Assembly (NCBI GenBank): GCA_965232165.1
Contig: CBDDOY010000002.1
Span: 558,001-622,000 of the forward strand
Length of the DNA stretch: 64,000 bases
Origin: UBA2779 sp965232165
GTDB lineage: Bacteria; Spirochaetota; Spirochaetia; DSM-2461
Reading direction: 5' to 3'
Each line of letters starts with the position of its first letter. Position 1 is the stretch's first letter. Under the pieces are notes generated by a model, which saw only the letters and a list, made by a program, of their open reading frames with translations, had not been told where the DNA came from and did no database searches. Shown here piece after piece: positions 26,932 to 35,218 of the stretch. The position numbers were made by a program, and so were the translations under genes.

Positions 26932-28023
26932 TTAGAAAAGCTCCGCTTTATCTTTGCCGGAGGCATTCCGTTTGGAAGCATCTTCAGCCTCATCCTTTGA
27001 GTTGGGAAAAAGCTTAGCACGCAAGGTTTTCTCGATCTTAGCGGTGATATCGGTGTTTTCATCGAGGTATGACTTGGCGTTCTCCCTACCCTGCCCTATG
27101 CGCTTGTCGCCTATGGAATACCAACTGCCGCTCTTTGTAATCAAATCATGCATGATGCCCCCGTCAAGAAGGCTCCCGCTGTAAGAAAGACCCTGGCCGA
27201 ACATTAGTTCTAATTCAACTTTTTTGAAAGGCGGGGCAACCTTGTTCTTGACGACTTTCACCCTAATCCGGTTTCCAATGGAATTATCCTGCCCCTTCGT
27301 AATGGTTTCAATTTTCCGAACCTCCAGCCGCACCGAAGAGTAGAATTTCAGGGCGTTTCCTCCAGTTGTGGTTTCAGGGTTTCCGAACATGACGCCAATT
27401 TTCATGCGTATCTGGTTGATAAAGATAAGACTGCATCCGGATTTACTAATGGTCGCAGTCAGTTTTCGCAGGGCTTGGCTCATCAAACGGGCCTGAAGTC
27501 CCATGTGAGAGTCCCCCATCTCTCCTTCGATTTCGGCCTGCGGAGTTAAGGCCGCCACCGAATCGACGACAATAATCTCTACCCCGCCGGATCTAACCAG
27601 ACTCTCCGCTATTTCCAGAGCCTGTTCGCCGGTATCCGGCTGACTAACCCAAAGACTGTCTATATTGACACCAAGATTCTTGGCGTATGCAGAATCCAAG
27701 GCATGTTCGGCATCGATAAATGCCGCTATTCCGCCTTTCTTCTGCGCTTCTGCAATGGCATGCAATGCCAAAGTCGTCTTCCCTGATGATTCCGGACCGA
27801 ATATCTCTATGATTCGTCCTTTCGGATAACCTCCGACTCCCAATGCATCATCCAACAGCAGGGACCCAGTCGGTATAGTCAATATCTTCAACTGCTGCTT
27901 CTCTCCCATTTTCATGAGAGAGCCCAAGCCAAATTGTTTTTCTATCTGACGGCGTGCCGCTTCAACTGCCTTCTCCCTCTCTGTGAGACCGGCGATGTCA
28001 CCAGTATCATTGGATTTGGCCAT
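26932..28023 (-). CDS. recA: Recombinase RecA
   Basis: 363-residue strand-exchange ATPase for recombination and repair. Walker A GPESSGKTTLALHAI, Walker B IIVVDSVAALTP, the L1/L2 loop regions (GEMGDSHMGLQARLMSQALR; MFGNPETTTGGNALKFYSS) and the C-terminal domain with FPNSKDE are all present. AAGGAGGAAGA precedes the ATG. It is the first gene of the long minus-strand block; the 700-base region upstream probably carries its promoter, though I cannot point to boxes with confidence. Confidence 0.98.
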   Translation of the reverse strand: MAKSNDTGDIAGLTEREKAVEAARRQIEKQFGLGSLMKMGEKQQLKILTIPTGSLLLDDALGVGGYPKGRIIEIFGPESSGKTTLALHAIAEAQKKGGIAAFIDAEHALDSAYAKNLGVNIDSLWVSQPDTGEQALEIAESLVRSGGVEIIVVDSVAALTPQAEIEGEMGDSHMGLQARLMSQALRKLTATISKSGCSLIFINQIRMKIGVMFGNPETTTGGNALKFYSSVRLEVRKIETITKGQDNSIGNRIRVKVVKNKVAPPFKKVELELMFGQGLSYSGSLLDGGIMHDLITKSGSWYSIGDKRIGQGRENAKSYLDENTDITAKIEKTLRAKLFPNSKDEAEDASKRNASGKDKAELF

Positions 28024-28533
28024 GATTCTTCCTCCTTATAATTATGACGGCTCAGATCTCTATGATGCTTGAATTTCACCTAGTGCCTGACATAAATGAA
28101 GGAATTTGACCCTAGGCAAGGCACCGGCACTCTGAAACCGAATCTCAGATTTTACCGCCAACACCCCGTACGGGGCAAAGCCGCAATTCTGGACAGACCC
28201 GCCTCATCATAACCATTTCATACTGCGCTTCGCAAGCACCTTGTCCCATAATTGATATCCTGAAGTAAGATAATGACTTCATGGACACCTCTCATAGTCA
28301 GAGCAAGGCGGCATTGCCCGCTGACAATGCCGCCATCATGGCCAACACGCGGAAGGATTTCAACCGCTGTCAAAACAGCAATTCGTGTATATTCATGTCC
28401 ATTCGTGGTTCATGCACTCTCTGGACTGCGTTCATCTGCGGATTTACCGCATATCATCCCATTTCTTCTGGCAGCTTTGTCTTTCCAAGGTTATCATACT
28501 TAATCACAGGGCGGTATAAAAAGTCTCATTAGA
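28024..28533. other. Non-coding gap upstream of recA
   Basis: About 510 bases with no credible gene. It must hold the recA promoter (minus strand), but I see no convincing -35/-10 pair. It contains a perfect GC-rich hairpin (28307-28334) and a degraded stretch near 28380-28460 with short direct repeats of TTCGTG and TTCATG/TTCATC, which looks like an old intergenic repeat. Confidence 0.5.
28307..28334. repeat. Perfect 10-bp stem-loop
   Basis: GGCGGCATTG (28307-28316) pairs with CAATGCCGCC (28325-28334) around an 8-base loop. Neither side is followed by a T run, so it is not a standard terminator. Role unknown. Confidence 0.6.
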
Positions 28534-28699
28534 GGGCACCTCTAAAAAACCCCATTTAGTTTTTGACTCGATCTTTTCCGTCGCTACTGCGTTGTCAAAA
28601 TGCTCACGTAGCTTAAGCTACGCCCTTAGCTTTTGCCGCCTTGTATCGACAAAAAATATTTCTTCGTCAATTTCCTAAAGCTGTTTCTTAGAGGTGCCC
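28534..28699 (-). mobile_element. MITE-like element E1 (166 bp, TSD TAGA)
   Basis: Terminal inverted repeats GGGCACCTCTAAAAAAC and (imperfect here) GTTTCTTAGAGGTGCCC. It is flanked by TAGA on both sides (28530-28533 and 28700-28703). It encodes no protein. The centre contains the palindrome CGTAGCTTAAGCTACG. Strand is given relative to E2. It ends 38 bases before the ankyrin gene start. Confidence 0.9.
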
Positions 28700-28737
28700 T
28701 AGAGTTTAATGAGTCCGTTTACCGATAAGAAAACAAG

Positions 28738-30162
28738 ATGAAGATACGGCTTCTCGTCTCAATACTTATTGTCTTCTTAGTTCTGCCTCAGACGGCGGTT
28801 ACTCTGCGAATTCCGGAAATGGGCGTACTGGCCCGAGCCGTGGCACAGGAAGACCTGAGCCTTATTGATGAGCTTCTTCTGCTGGGCGCCGATCCCGATC
28901 AACAAGACGCTGCCGGTAAGACTCCATTGATTTACGCCGTTGACTCCGGTCAGTATAATCTGGTGAAAAGGATACTGACTTCCCCGGCCAATCCCGATCT
29001 GATGGGAAGCGACGGCCTATCACCCCTGATGAAGGCCGTGAAGTCAGGCCGAGAAGATCTCATCGCCCTCCTGCTCAACGCGGGGGCGAACCCCAACCTC
29101 ATCGGTGATTCTGCCGAGGGCGGCCATGCCGTATCGGCTCTTTCAATCGCCATCGACGCAGGATTGTACGGCATAGCCCGCAGATTGATGGAAGCCGGTG
29201 CCGATGGTCTTCTGCTCGGTGAATCCGTGACTGACAACCCTCTTGATTTGCCCGTTTGTGACATACCCTTAGACAGCCGAATCTGGCGCGGTCTTTCTCG
29301 TATGCGGGACAATGCCGATTCCCCCGAATGGATTCATCCTAGGTGGTCCCTGCACAGAGCCGTGCGGGACGGCGACTGGTACGAAACGGCCGGGCTGCTC
29401 AATGATGGCGCCAATCCGAACAGTATTGATTCAGAGGGTGTAAGTCCTCTCATGGCGGCAGCATGGCACGGGCATGCGGCCGTGGCTTCCTCTCTGCTGC
29501 AATGGGGAGGAGCCTCCCGACACACCGATAGATACGGAGTCGATGCCCTGGGCTATGCCGTGGCCGGCGGACACCTAAGCATCGTTGATCTTTTGCTGAC
29601 AGAGGCATTGAAATCAAATCCCGAACGATTTAGCCGTAACGCCGAGCCTCTGGAGGCTTCGCCCTACTATTGGGCCATAGTCACTAAGAGAGCGGACATC
29701 CTCAACCGGCTCATTGATTTCAAGCTGGGTCTTCCCGAAGATGGCCGAGAGGGAATCACGCTTCTGATGGTCGCGGCATGGCTCAGTGATACCTTTGCCG
29801 TAAGCAGACTCGTTTCTCTCGCCGCGGAGGCTCTTGCCTATAGAGATGAGGCGGGGCGAACGGCCTTAGAATGGTCTGCGGCAGCCTTCGACAGAGACCG
29901 CCGCACCGGATTAGCGATAGGCATCCCTATCCGGGGAGCCAGAAATTATTCCGCGGCCAGGATACTTGCCGGGCAAACCGAGGAAGCACAGAACACCGGT
30001 TCCGGCATTTCACCATACATTCGTGAGGAAGTAATGCAGGCATGGTCGCCCGGAGGCTATGGAATAGAGGATAAGCAGGACACGAAACCCTCGCCATCTC
30101 CACGCAGGCCCAAAGATGGAGATCTTGTCCTGTATAGGATTTTTCGCAATGAAGAACCGTGA
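28738..30162 (+). CDS. Exported ankyrin-repeat protein
   Basis: 474 residues. An N-terminal hydrophobic segment (about residues 4-22, ending near VTLR) looks like a signal peptide or anchor. About eight ankyrin repeats follow in two groups (about 30-165 and 205-390), with consensus pieces such as AAGKTPLIYAVDSGQYNLVK, GLSPLMKAVKSGREDLIALL and GVSPLMAAAWHGHAAVASSL. The tail (about 425-474) is proline/charged and repeat-free. Ankyrin domains bind proteins; the target is unknown. The gene stands alone, with MITE-like element E1 only 38 bases upstream and no clear ribosome-binding site. It is visibly more GC-rich than the genes left of 28 kb. Confidence 0.88.
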   Translation: MKIRLLVSILIVFLVLPQTAVTLRIPEMGVLARAVAQEDLSLIDELLLLGADPDQQDAAGKTPLIYAVDSGQYNLVKRILTSPANPDLMGSDGLSPLMKAVKSGREDLIALLLNAGANPNLIGDSAEGGHAVSALSIAIDAGLYGIARRLMEAGADGLLLGESVTDNPLDLPVCDIPLDSRIWRGLSRMRDNADSPEWIHPRWSLHRAVRDGDWYETAGLLNDGANPNSIDSEGVSPLMAAAWHGHAAVASSLLQWGGASRHTDRYGVDALGYAVAGGHLSIVDLLLTEALKSNPERFSRNAEPLEASPYYWAIVTKRADILNRLIDFKLGLPEDGREGITLLMVAAWLSDTFAVSRLVSLAAEALAYRDEAGRTALEWSAAAFDRDRRTGLAIGIPIRGARNYSAARILAGQTEEAQNTGSGISPYIREEVMQAWSPGGYGIEDKQDTKPSPSPRRPKDGDLVLYRIFRNEEP

Positions 30163-30198
30163 TTACTCAATGTATTTCTATATAGCAATGCAAAAATC

Positions 30199-30227
30199 AA
30201 GACAGCTATCACAAAATGCAGTATAGT
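30199..30227 (+). promoter_or_regulatory. Candidate promoter of the CRP-type gene
   Basis: AAGACA (30199-30204) and TATAGT (30222-30227) are separated by 17 bases, 17 bases before the ATG at 30245. The -10 is good; the -35 matches 4 of 6 consensus bases. Confidence 0.4.
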
Positions 30228-30244
30228 ATAGTCGGTAAGCCAGA

Positions 30245-30913
30245 ATGAAAATCGACAAAGATACGTTTAACCGCAATTTAAGAACCCACAGAGCACATGA
30301 GACAGTTTTCAAGGAAGGAGATGAAGGGAACTGCATGTATGTGATATTTGACGGCAAGGTTGAGATAAGAAAGCGTGTCAGCGATGAAACGACACGCACA
30401 ATGATCACCCTGCAGGCGGGGGACTTCTTCGGTGAAATGGCGATAATCGATAAGAAGGTTCGATCCGCTAGCGCCATTGCCGCCATGGATTGTCGGCTGC
30501 TGCTTGTTGATGAACAGACTTTTTACCTCTTGATTCAGAAAAATCCTGATTTCTCCCTCAAAATGATCAAAACCCTGTCATCCCGATTGCGCATGACCGA
30601 TGCTTTGCTTGAAGAGATGATCAGCTTGAATGTCCAGAAAAGAATCCTCACGGGCATAGGTACATACCTTGTAAACCACAACAAACTGGCGGCCAAGGGC
30701 CAAAACCATCTCATGAACAAGAAAACTGTGGTGTTCAGTCGATCTCAATTCTGTATTTGGGCGACTAAGCATCTGGGAATCGCCGACAAGGTGGCTTCTA
30801 TGGCCGTTGAAACCCTGCTCAAAGCAAATCTGCTCCAGAGAATGGAATCCTCATCAGACGACCTAATCCGAATAGGAGAACGGGTCTTGGCAAGCATAAT
30901 AACCAAAAAATGA
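30245..30913 (+). CDS. CRP/FNR-type cyclic-nucleotide-binding regulator
   Basis: 222 residues. Residues about 10-125 form a cNMP-binding beta-barrel: GDEGNCMYVIFDGKVEIRK, then the phosphate-binding-cassette region AGDFFGEMAIIDKKVRSASA, which keeps the GE of cassettes that bind cyclic nucleotides. A long helix follows (about 125-155). The C-terminal part (about 155-222, SRSQFCIWATKHLGIADKVA) is in the position of a winged helix but is divergent. It may be a cAMP receptor for the cyclase encoded at 17.9-20.2 kb, which is inference. Its stop overlaps the ligase start by 4 bases (ATGA). Confidence 0.86.
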   Translation: MKIDKDTFNRNLRTHRAHETVFKEGDEGNCMYVIFDGKVEIRKRVSDETTRTMITLQAGDFFGEMAIIDKKVRSASAIAAMDCRLLLVDEQTFYLLIQKNPDFSLKMIKTLSSRLRMTDALLEEMISLNVQKRILTGIGTYLVNHNKLAAKGQNHLMNKKTVVFSRSQFCIWATKHLGIADKVASMAVETLLKANLLQRMESSSDDLIRIGERVLASIITKK

Positions 30914-32925
30914 CGGAAGTCGACAAGCTGGTGAATCAGCTTCAAGCGGCCAGAAGGTCCTACTATGGAAGTGATTCACCGTTGATGAGTGATGATGAAT
31001 TTGATGCGCTCGAAGATATACTGAGGAAGACCGAGCCCCGTCACGAATACTTCACCCGCGTCGGATTCATCGAATCAAAGGCAGACGAAAACGGAAAAAT
31101 CAATCACCGAATACCCATGCTTTCACTGGCCAAGGCCAAGACTCTCCAAGAAGTTAAGAAATGGCTCAATAAGCTCTCCCCTCAACCATCCTGGAAACTG
31201 ACAGTTCAGCCGAAGATTGATGGACTTTCTGCAACTCTTGGCTACAATCATGGCCGGTTAAACTATGTCGCGACTCGAGGTGATGGCGAGCAGGGACAGC
31301 TTATCAGCCATATCGCGGCCTATATCGACGATATTCCTCAAGGCATCGACTTCACCATGGACAGGATTGAAATCAGGGGAGAGCTGCATCTTCCGAAGAA
31401 TACGGAATATACTTGCGAGAACCGCCCCTTACGCAATACCTGTGTCGGGCTGATTAACCGCAAAGACCGCCAGGAGGATCTGAGATATGTGAGATTCTTA
31501 GCTTATCAGATTCTCTGGACGAAAAATCCCATGACTGATACTGCCACAAGAAACAGTGCAAACAAGGAACGGCGTTTCAATTCAGAGGCCGGGAAGATTG
31601 ATGTTCTCGCCGAATCAGGCTTCTACACCTTCGACAAATGGCTGTTGACCCCTCACAATCCCATTGGAGAACTGTTCCCCGATGAATCCGCTCCCGATGA
31701 GGTTACGGAAGATTTCATCCAGCAACTCAGCCATATATATAAGAAATACATCCTTGAACTCAGGGATAAATGGAACTACGAGACTGACGGTTTGGTTATT
31801 ATGGTCGATGACAGCAGCCTGCATGCCTCCATAGATGAACGCTGGGTCGTCAGCCGCCATCATCACTATGCTCTGGCATTCAAACCGCCTTCTCAATGGG
31901 GGGTAACGGCTCTTCACGGCATCACCTGGCAGGTTAGCCGTCAAGGGAATCTCACACCGGTAGCCCTGTTCTCCCCCATACGGCTAAGCGGCGCCGTCAT
32001 CGAACGCGCCAGTCTGCATAACGCGGCAAATGTGAGAAAACTGCGTCTTTCGCCAGGCGACTCAATCCATGTAGAACGGGCTAACGATGTCATACCCTAT
32101 GTCTGCGCCAATCCGGACGGCTCAGAACGGCATGAGGATTTCATTGACCCGGATCTTTGGCCGACAACCTGCCCCGCCTGCGGCTCGCCGGTTGAAGAAG
32201 CAGGGGTAAACATCGTCTGTACGAATACGGATTGCAGGGACAGGAGGCTGCAGTCCATCCTCTTCTGGGTGCGGCAGACCGGTATGAAGCATATTGCCCT
32301 GCGCACACTGGAAACTCTCTACGACAGGGGAAAATTCAAGACGATTGGAGATATATATAAGTTAAGCAAGGAGGATTTCGCTGAACTTGAGGGATTCGGA
32401 GAGAAGAAGATAGCCAATTTCCTCGCCCAGACAAAGAAGAGCAAAACCATGGAGCCTGTAGAGTTCATCGGCCGTCTGGGAGTACCCATGGTTCAGGAGA
32501 AATCCCTGGCCAGGATCGGAATCGAATCAATAGAAGATTTCATGGAATTTGATGACGAAAGCCATGCTGTCGGAAAAAATATTGTGAATTGGAAGCGGAA
32601 CCCTGATAATATAAAACTCGTGAAGGAGCTTCTGGAAGTCGTGGCGCTTGAAAGACAATCAGAGCGAAAGGCGCTAAAAGGAGTAATTTCTCTCACAGGG
32701 AAGGCCCCTATTCCCCGCAAGTCACTCATCGCCATACTGAGAAGAGAAGGATGGAAAGTTGTTGATTCAGTCACAGGGGATACGGTTAAGGTGCTCTGTG
32801 ACAAGCCCAGTGGAAATTCTGCCAAGCTCAAAAAGGCCCGAGATGCCGGAATAGATATTGTCACCTATGAGGACTTCCTTGACGGCGAGGGCATCAATGT
32901 GCAGGGGGCCTCCAGTATGCCGTAG
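30910..32925 (+). CDS. ligA: Divergent NAD-dependent DNA ligase (LigA family)
   Basis: 671-residue ligase sealing nicks with NAD. Domain order is complete: domain Ia (YYGSDSPLMSDDEFDALEDI), adenylation domain with Lys102 in KIDG, OB fold, four-cysteine zinc finger (CPACGSP ... CTNTDC), helix-hairpin-helix region (LEGFGEKKIANFL) and a C-terminal BRCT-like domain (about 585-660). The protein is divergent: the usual GDG-x-GEDVT stretch after the nucleotide site reads GDGEQGQLISH, and the middle has an insertion (about 225-290). It could be the main ligase or a second, specialised copy. It is translationally coupled to the CRP-type regulator, an unusual partner. Confidence 0.88.
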   Translation: MTEVDKLVNQLQAARRSYYGSDSPLMSDDEFDALEDILRKTEPRHEYFTRVGFIESKADENGKINHRIPMLSLAKAKTLQEVKKWLNKLSPQPSWKLTVQPKIDGLSATLGYNHGRLNYVATRGDGEQGQLISHIAAYIDDIPQGIDFTMDRIEIRGELHLPKNTEYTCENRPLRNTCVGLINRKDRQEDLRYVRFLAYQILWTKNPMTDTATRNSANKERRFNSEAGKIDVLAESGFYTFDKWLLTPHNPIGELFPDESAPDEVTEDFIQQLSHIYKKYILELRDKWNYETDGLVIMVDDSSLHASIDERWVVSRHHHYALAFKPPSQWGVTALHGITWQVSRQGNLTPVALFSPIRLSGAVIERASLHNAANVRKLRLSPGDSIHVERANDVIPYVCANPDGSERHEDFIDPDLWPTTCPACGSPVEEAGVNIVCTNTDCRDRRLQSILFWVRQTGMKHIALRTLETLYDRGKFKTIGDIYKLSKEDFAELEGFGEKKIANFLAQTKKSKTMEPVEFIGRLGVPMVQEKSLARIGIESIEDFMEFDDESHAVGKNIVNWKRNPDNIKLVKELLEVVALERQSERKALKGVISLTGKAPIPRKSLIAILRREGWKVVDSVTGDTVKVLCDKPSGNSAKLKKARDAGIDIVTYEDFLDGEGINVQGASSMP

Positions 32926-32952
32926 TTTTCAAAAATCAGTATTTGATTCCGG

Positions 32953-32987
32953 CTGCCCCCGGCTCATTGCCAATCGCCGGAGGGGGG
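32953..32987 (+). repeat. R2 hairpin-core repeat after ligA
   Basis: CCCCCGGC, a TCATTGCCAAT loop and GCCGGAGGGGGG form a GC-rich hairpin 28 bases after the ligA stop. It is the core of the longer R2 repeats at 44.1, 49.8 and 58.8 kb. The position suggests a 3'-end or transcript-stability role, but there is no T run. Confidence 0.65.
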
Positions 32988-32988
32988 C

Positions 32989-33303
32989 TCAATCATCTAT
33001 TTCATCATAGTCTGCCGTTTCTTCATCGGGCAAGTCAGAATTCGGCAAGGGGCTTTTGTCGTCTATGACGGTATCCCAGTCATTGTAAACATCGTCAAAT
33101 TTGTCGGGAGGCAATACGGATATACCATCGTCATAGTCACGGTCAATGCTGCGATCATAAGGATCGACACTTTCGTCAAAGACATCGTTTTCGTCGAAAT
33201 CCATGAGAGACCCCACAATTTCATGCCCGCCAAGGATAAAATGGATTCCTATTATCCCGCCGCATATTGGAGTTAAAATAGAGGCCAAACCGAATTTAGT
33301 CAA
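32989..33303 (-). CDS. Small acidic protein with one hydrophobic segment
   Basis: 104 residues read from a TTG start. Residues about 5-33 are hydrophobic (LASILTPICGGIIGIHFILG), and the remainder is extremely acidic with many Asp and Glu and a DYDEIDD end. An AAGGA stretch lies about 12 bases before the TTG. I do not recognise the family. It lies between ligA and spoVG on the opposite strand and ends against the R2 hairpin. A shorter start at Met34 would remove the membrane segment. Coding is plausible, not proven. Confidence 0.42.
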   Translation of the reverse strand: MTKFGLASILTPICGGIIGIHFILGGHEIVGSLMDFDENDVFDESVDPYDRSIDRDYDDGISVLPPDKFDDVYNDWDTVIDDKSPLPNSDLPDEETADYDEIDD

Positions 33304-33376
33304 TATATAAGCGGTTCCTTTGGCTGCTTTTTTGCGTCACAGCCTACGTTGGCAAGAGGTTCTTTTTTGTCTGCCC

Positions 33377-33406
33377 TTGATTGTAACGCTGAGTCTTGAT
33401 TATAAT
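33377..33406 (+). promoter_or_regulatory. Sigma-70 promoter of spoVG
   Basis: TTGATT (33377-33382) and TATAAT (33401-33406) are separated by 18 bases and lie 35 bases before the spoVG ATG. Confidence 0.68.
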
Positions 33407-33440
33407 TTCTATTAAATACCGCTCTAAGAGGAGGTCTTTC

Positions 33441-33731
33441 ATGGATATTACCGATATCTGTATCAGGAAGGTGCATTTCGAAGGCAAACTCAAAGCGTAT
33501 GTAACAATTACTTTTGATGACTCCTTTGTGATTCACAACATCAAAGTCATTAAAGGAGAGGATGGCTTATTCATTGCAATGCCAAGTCGAAAAACCAAGA
33601 ATGGTGAATTCAAAGACGTTGCTCATCCGATTAACACGGGTTTTAGGACGAAACTCCAAGATGCGATTCTTGATGAATATGCTAAAATGGATGATGCTGA
33701 AGAATTCACTGACGGAGAAGCCCCTGAGTAG
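33441..33731 (+). CDS. spoVG: SpoVG family regulator
   Basis: 96-residue nucleic-acid-binding regulator. The ATG at 33441 follows GAGGAGGTC and gives the standard N-terminus MDITDICIRKV; an earlier in-frame start at 33396 would add an unrelated leader. The conserved middle block FDDSFVIHNIKVIKGEDGLF and FIAMPSRKTKNGEFKDVAHP is diagnostic. In Borrelia the homologue binds DNA and RNA; its role here is unknown. It has its own promoter, and tRNA-Gln follows 16 bases later. Confidence 0.95.
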   Translation: MDITDICIRKVHFEGKLKAYVTITFDDSFVIHNIKVIKGEDGLFIAMPSRKTKNGEFKDVAHPINTGFRTKLQDAILDEYAKMDDAEEFTDGEAPE

Positions 33732-33747
33732 AGCGGTCAGATATCAA

Positions 33748-33819
33748 TAGGACGTCGGCAAGCGGTAAGCCACCGGGTTTTGATCCCGGCATTCGCAGGT
33801 TCGAATCCTGCCGTCCTAG
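33748..33819 (+). tRNA. tRNA-Gln (anticodon TTG)
   Basis: 72 nt. Acceptor stem TAGGACG/CGTCCTA, D arm GGC-AAGCGGTAA-GCC, anticodon stem CCGGG/CCCGG with loop TTTTGAT (anticodon TTG), T arm GCAGG-TTCGAAT-CCTGC, and discriminator G at 33819. CCA is not encoded. It may be transcribed from the spoVG promoter. Confidence 0.95.
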
Positions 33820-33982
33820 AAAAGAGCCTGTCCTAATGAATGGATTTTGCCCGTAGGAAAGTTTCTAAAAATGACAGTGTTCCCATCTAGTGCATGAGAT
33901 TGTCTGAAGATATGTCACATTGTGCCGCAGGTGGGCGGAGATGGATTTGGAACAGGCTATTATACAAAGGAGTAGATTGCTC

Positions 33983-34621
33983 ATGAAAGGAATGCAGCTC
34001 GTAGCGGAAATACGGCAGGCCGACGGAAAAGGTCCGGCCAGACGATTGAGACGAAGCGGGAAAATTCCCGCCATTCTTTATGGAGAAGGTGAACCGATGC
34101 CCCTGGCCATTGATGCGAGAGAATGGATGACGGAATTTCGACATGCTACCGGCAACACCATCATCAAATTGAAGATCGACGGTCAGGATCAAGATGTTCT
34201 CGTCAAAGATATCCAGGATGATATCTTGAGTGAGCGGGTCATACATATTGATTTCTATGCCATACATGCCGGCCGCAAGCTTCATATTCAAGTGCCTATC
34301 TCTTTCGAAGGCATCCCGCATGGAGTTCGAGAAGGCGGGATATTGGAGCATAAGCTGGAGGAGTTGGAGGTGGTCTGTCTCCCCAAAGATATACCCTCAA
34401 CCTTCCGTGTCGACATCTCCCATCTCGGGATTGGTGAATCACTCCACGTCGGTGAGATTGCCATCCTGGAAGGAGTCGAAATTCGTACCGAAAAGGAACT
34501 CACCGTTGTTGTCGTCTCTCATGCCAAGACTGAAGCCGAAATCAGCACCGAAGACGAGGAGGCCGAGGGCATGGAAGGTGCGGCAGCCTCGGGTGCCGAA
34601 GAGGCAGGTGGAGAAGCCTAA
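33983..34621 (+). CDS. rplY: Ribosomal protein bL25, long CTC-type
   Basis: 212-residue 5S-rRNA-binding protein. The ATG at 33983 follows AAAGGAG with 10 bases of spacing; a start at 33920 is possible but has no such site. The L25 domain (about 1-93; RQADGKGPARRLRRSGKIPA, ILYGEGE) is followed by the C-terminal TL5/CTC beta domain (about 94-185) and an acidic alanine-rich tail. The long form is common outside enterobacteria. The pth gene begins 13 bases later, a common pairing (rplY-pth). Confidence 0.96.
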   Translation: MKGMQLVAEIRQADGKGPARRLRRSGKIPAILYGEGEPMPLAIDAREWMTEFRHATGNTIIKLKIDGQDQDVLVKDIQDDILSERVIHIDFYAIHAGRKLHIQVPISFEGIPHGVREGGILEHKLEELEVVCLPKDIPSTFRVDISHLGIGESLHVGEIAILEGVEIRTEKELTVVVVSHAKTEAEISTEDEEAEGMEGAAASGAEEAGGEA

Positions 34622-34634
34622 TCACCTACAGCCC

Positions 34635-35204
34635 ATGGTTGTCATGGGTTTGGGAAACCCTGGATCTCGATATGAATCGACGAGGCACAATGTCGGTTAT
34701 CGTGTTGTGGATATCATGATGCGGGAGCGGCAGGTTTCATTTCAGCGATGGCGTTTCTCCTGGGTGTATCATGCGAGAGTCCCCGGCGATGGAGAAACTA
34801 GGCCGATTATCTTCATCCGCTGGTCTGGTTACATGAATGAGTCAGGCGGCGCTGTCAGTTTTCTCAAGCGGAAATGGCATCTCGTTCCTGAAAATTTCTA
34901 TGCGGTGGCGGACAATATGGATCTTCCTCCGGGGGCTTGCCGGTTGAAATTCTCCGGCGGCGATGCGGGGCATAATGGCCTTAAATCTCTCATTCGTGCC
35001 TTCGGTGCAGGGACGTTTAATCGGATATACATAGGTGTGGGCCGTCCGGAATTCAATGAGGAGGTTGTCGCACATGTCTTGGATAGACCCGGCAGGGAGG
35101 GGCCCGCCATCGAAGGCGCCTGTCTCAAGGCGGCGGCGGCTATCTGGGCCCTGCGGTCAGAGAGTTTTGCACGGGTCGCCGAGACGCTTAATCGCCGTGA
35201 GTAG
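34635..35204 (+). CDS. pth: Peptidyl-tRNA hydrolase
   Basis: 189-residue enzyme freeing tRNA from dropped-off peptidyl-tRNA. The ATG at 34635 gives the expected start MVVMGLGNPGSRYESTRHNV, which includes the substrate-binding Asn and catalytic-region His. Conserved later blocks: YMNESGGAV, AVADNMDLPPG and SGGDAGHNGLKSL. The frame is open upstream, but that part overlaps rplY in another frame and has no Pth features. It follows rplY by 13 bases and precedes tilS by 14. Confidence 0.96.
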   Translation: MVVMGLGNPGSRYESTRHNVGYRVVDIMMRERQVSFQRWRFSWVYHARVPGDGETRPIIFIRWSGYMNESGGAVSFLKRKWHLVPENFYAVADNMDLPPGACRLKFSGGDAGHNGLKSLIRAFGAGTFNRIYIGVGRPEFNEEVVAHVLDRPGREGPAIEGACLKAAAAIWALRSESFARVAETLNRRE

Positions 35205-35218
35205 GATAGCAAAGGAAT

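Noticed and set aside
33300..33536. 78-codon minus-strand frame across the spoVG start
   Set aside because: It runs opposite to the spoVG promoter and coding start and has no recognisable features.
34230..34634. N-terminal extension of Pth by 135 codons
   Set aside because: It overlaps rplY in another frame and adds no Pth sequence; the ATG at 34635 gives the standard N-terminus.
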